Shown here piece after piece: positions 6,522 to 6,626 of a stretch of 6,626 nucleotides of DNA (position 1 is the stretch's first letter; every line of letters starts with the position of its first letter). The translations under genes were made by a program, and so were the position numbers. The DNA comes from Anaerolinea thermophila (lineage in GTDB: Bacteria > Chloroflexota > Anaerolineae > Anaerolineales > Villigracilaceae): assembly GCA_022729775.1 (NCBI GenBank), contig DZBA01000004.1, positions 1 through 6,626 on the forward strand, written 5' to 3'. Under the pieces are notes generated by a model, which was not told where the DNA came from, did no database searches, and saw only the letters and a list, made by a program, of their open reading frames with translations.

Positions 6522-6531
6522 AGAATAAGAA

Positions 6532-6626
6532 ATGTCACGCATTAAGTACACCCTGTTTGTGTTGATTGTTTTGGCTTCGATGGTCCTGTCTGCTTGCGGC
6601 GGCGGAGCAGCCGAGCCAGCCCCCGC
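6532..6626 (+). CDS. Lipoprotein, probably the solute-binding subunit of the transporter; 3' end missing
   Basis: Only 31 full codons are visible. They encode a lipoprotein signal peptide: a short basic start (MSRIK), a hydrophobic core (about residues 6-18) and a lipobox LSAC with the lipidated Cys at position 22. A Gly/Ala/Pro-rich linker (GGGAAEPAP) follows, as is common before the folded domain of anchored binding proteins. The protein would be exported and anchored to the membrane by a lipid on Cys22. Its place after livH and livM makes a LivK-type (periplasmic-binding-protein-like I) solute receptor the best guess, but none of that domain is in view, so the role rests on context alone. 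The palindrome upstream may let it be expressed at a level different from the permeases. Confidence 0.75.
   Translation, partial: MSRIKYTLFVLIVLASMVLSACGGGAAEPAP

Overview
The window looks like bacterial chromosome of moderate GC content. It carries two unrelated metabolic operons on the + strand, separated by a gene-free stretch of about 490 bases that is rich in repeats. Codon use, the strong AAGGAG-type ribosome sites, a lipoprotein solute-binding protein and the dispersed GAGCGAAGCGAG-type palindromes remind me of Anaerolineae (Chloroflexota). No marker gene here proves this, so treat the taxonomy as a guess.

Bases 1-1126 hold the end of a polyamine operon. The C-terminal three quarters of S-adenosylmethionine decarboxylase (speD) is followed 2 nt later by a complete spermidine synthase (speE). 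SpeD makes decarboxylated AdoMet, the aminopropyl donor that SpeE uses, so the pair forms the last two steps of spermidine synthesis.

Bases 1127-1617 hold no gene. In order they carry a long perfect palindrome just after the speE stop, a rho-independent terminator, an MITE-like element of about 150 bp with terminal inverted repeats and a probable 8-bp target-site duplication, a likely extended -10 promoter, and an untranslated leader of about 140 nt ending in a strong ribosome site.

Bases 1618-6626 hold a branched-chain amino acid type (HAAT/Liv) ABC transporter operon. It has an ATPase of the LivG type, a large AMP-forming acyl-CoA ligase, the LivH and LivM permeases and, after another palindromic repeat, the start of a lipoprotein that is probably the solute-binding subunit. 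The ligase is tightly built into the operon: 2 nt from livG, and sharing a TAATG stop/start with livH. This suggests that the imported solute is a carboxylic acid (fatty, aromatic or similar) trapped as its CoA thioester, rather than leucine. The second ATPase (LivF) is not in the window and may lie downstream.

I see no defence system, phage, CRISPR array or RNA gene. The less ordinary content is the transporter-ligase coupling and the three structured repeats around the operon borders.
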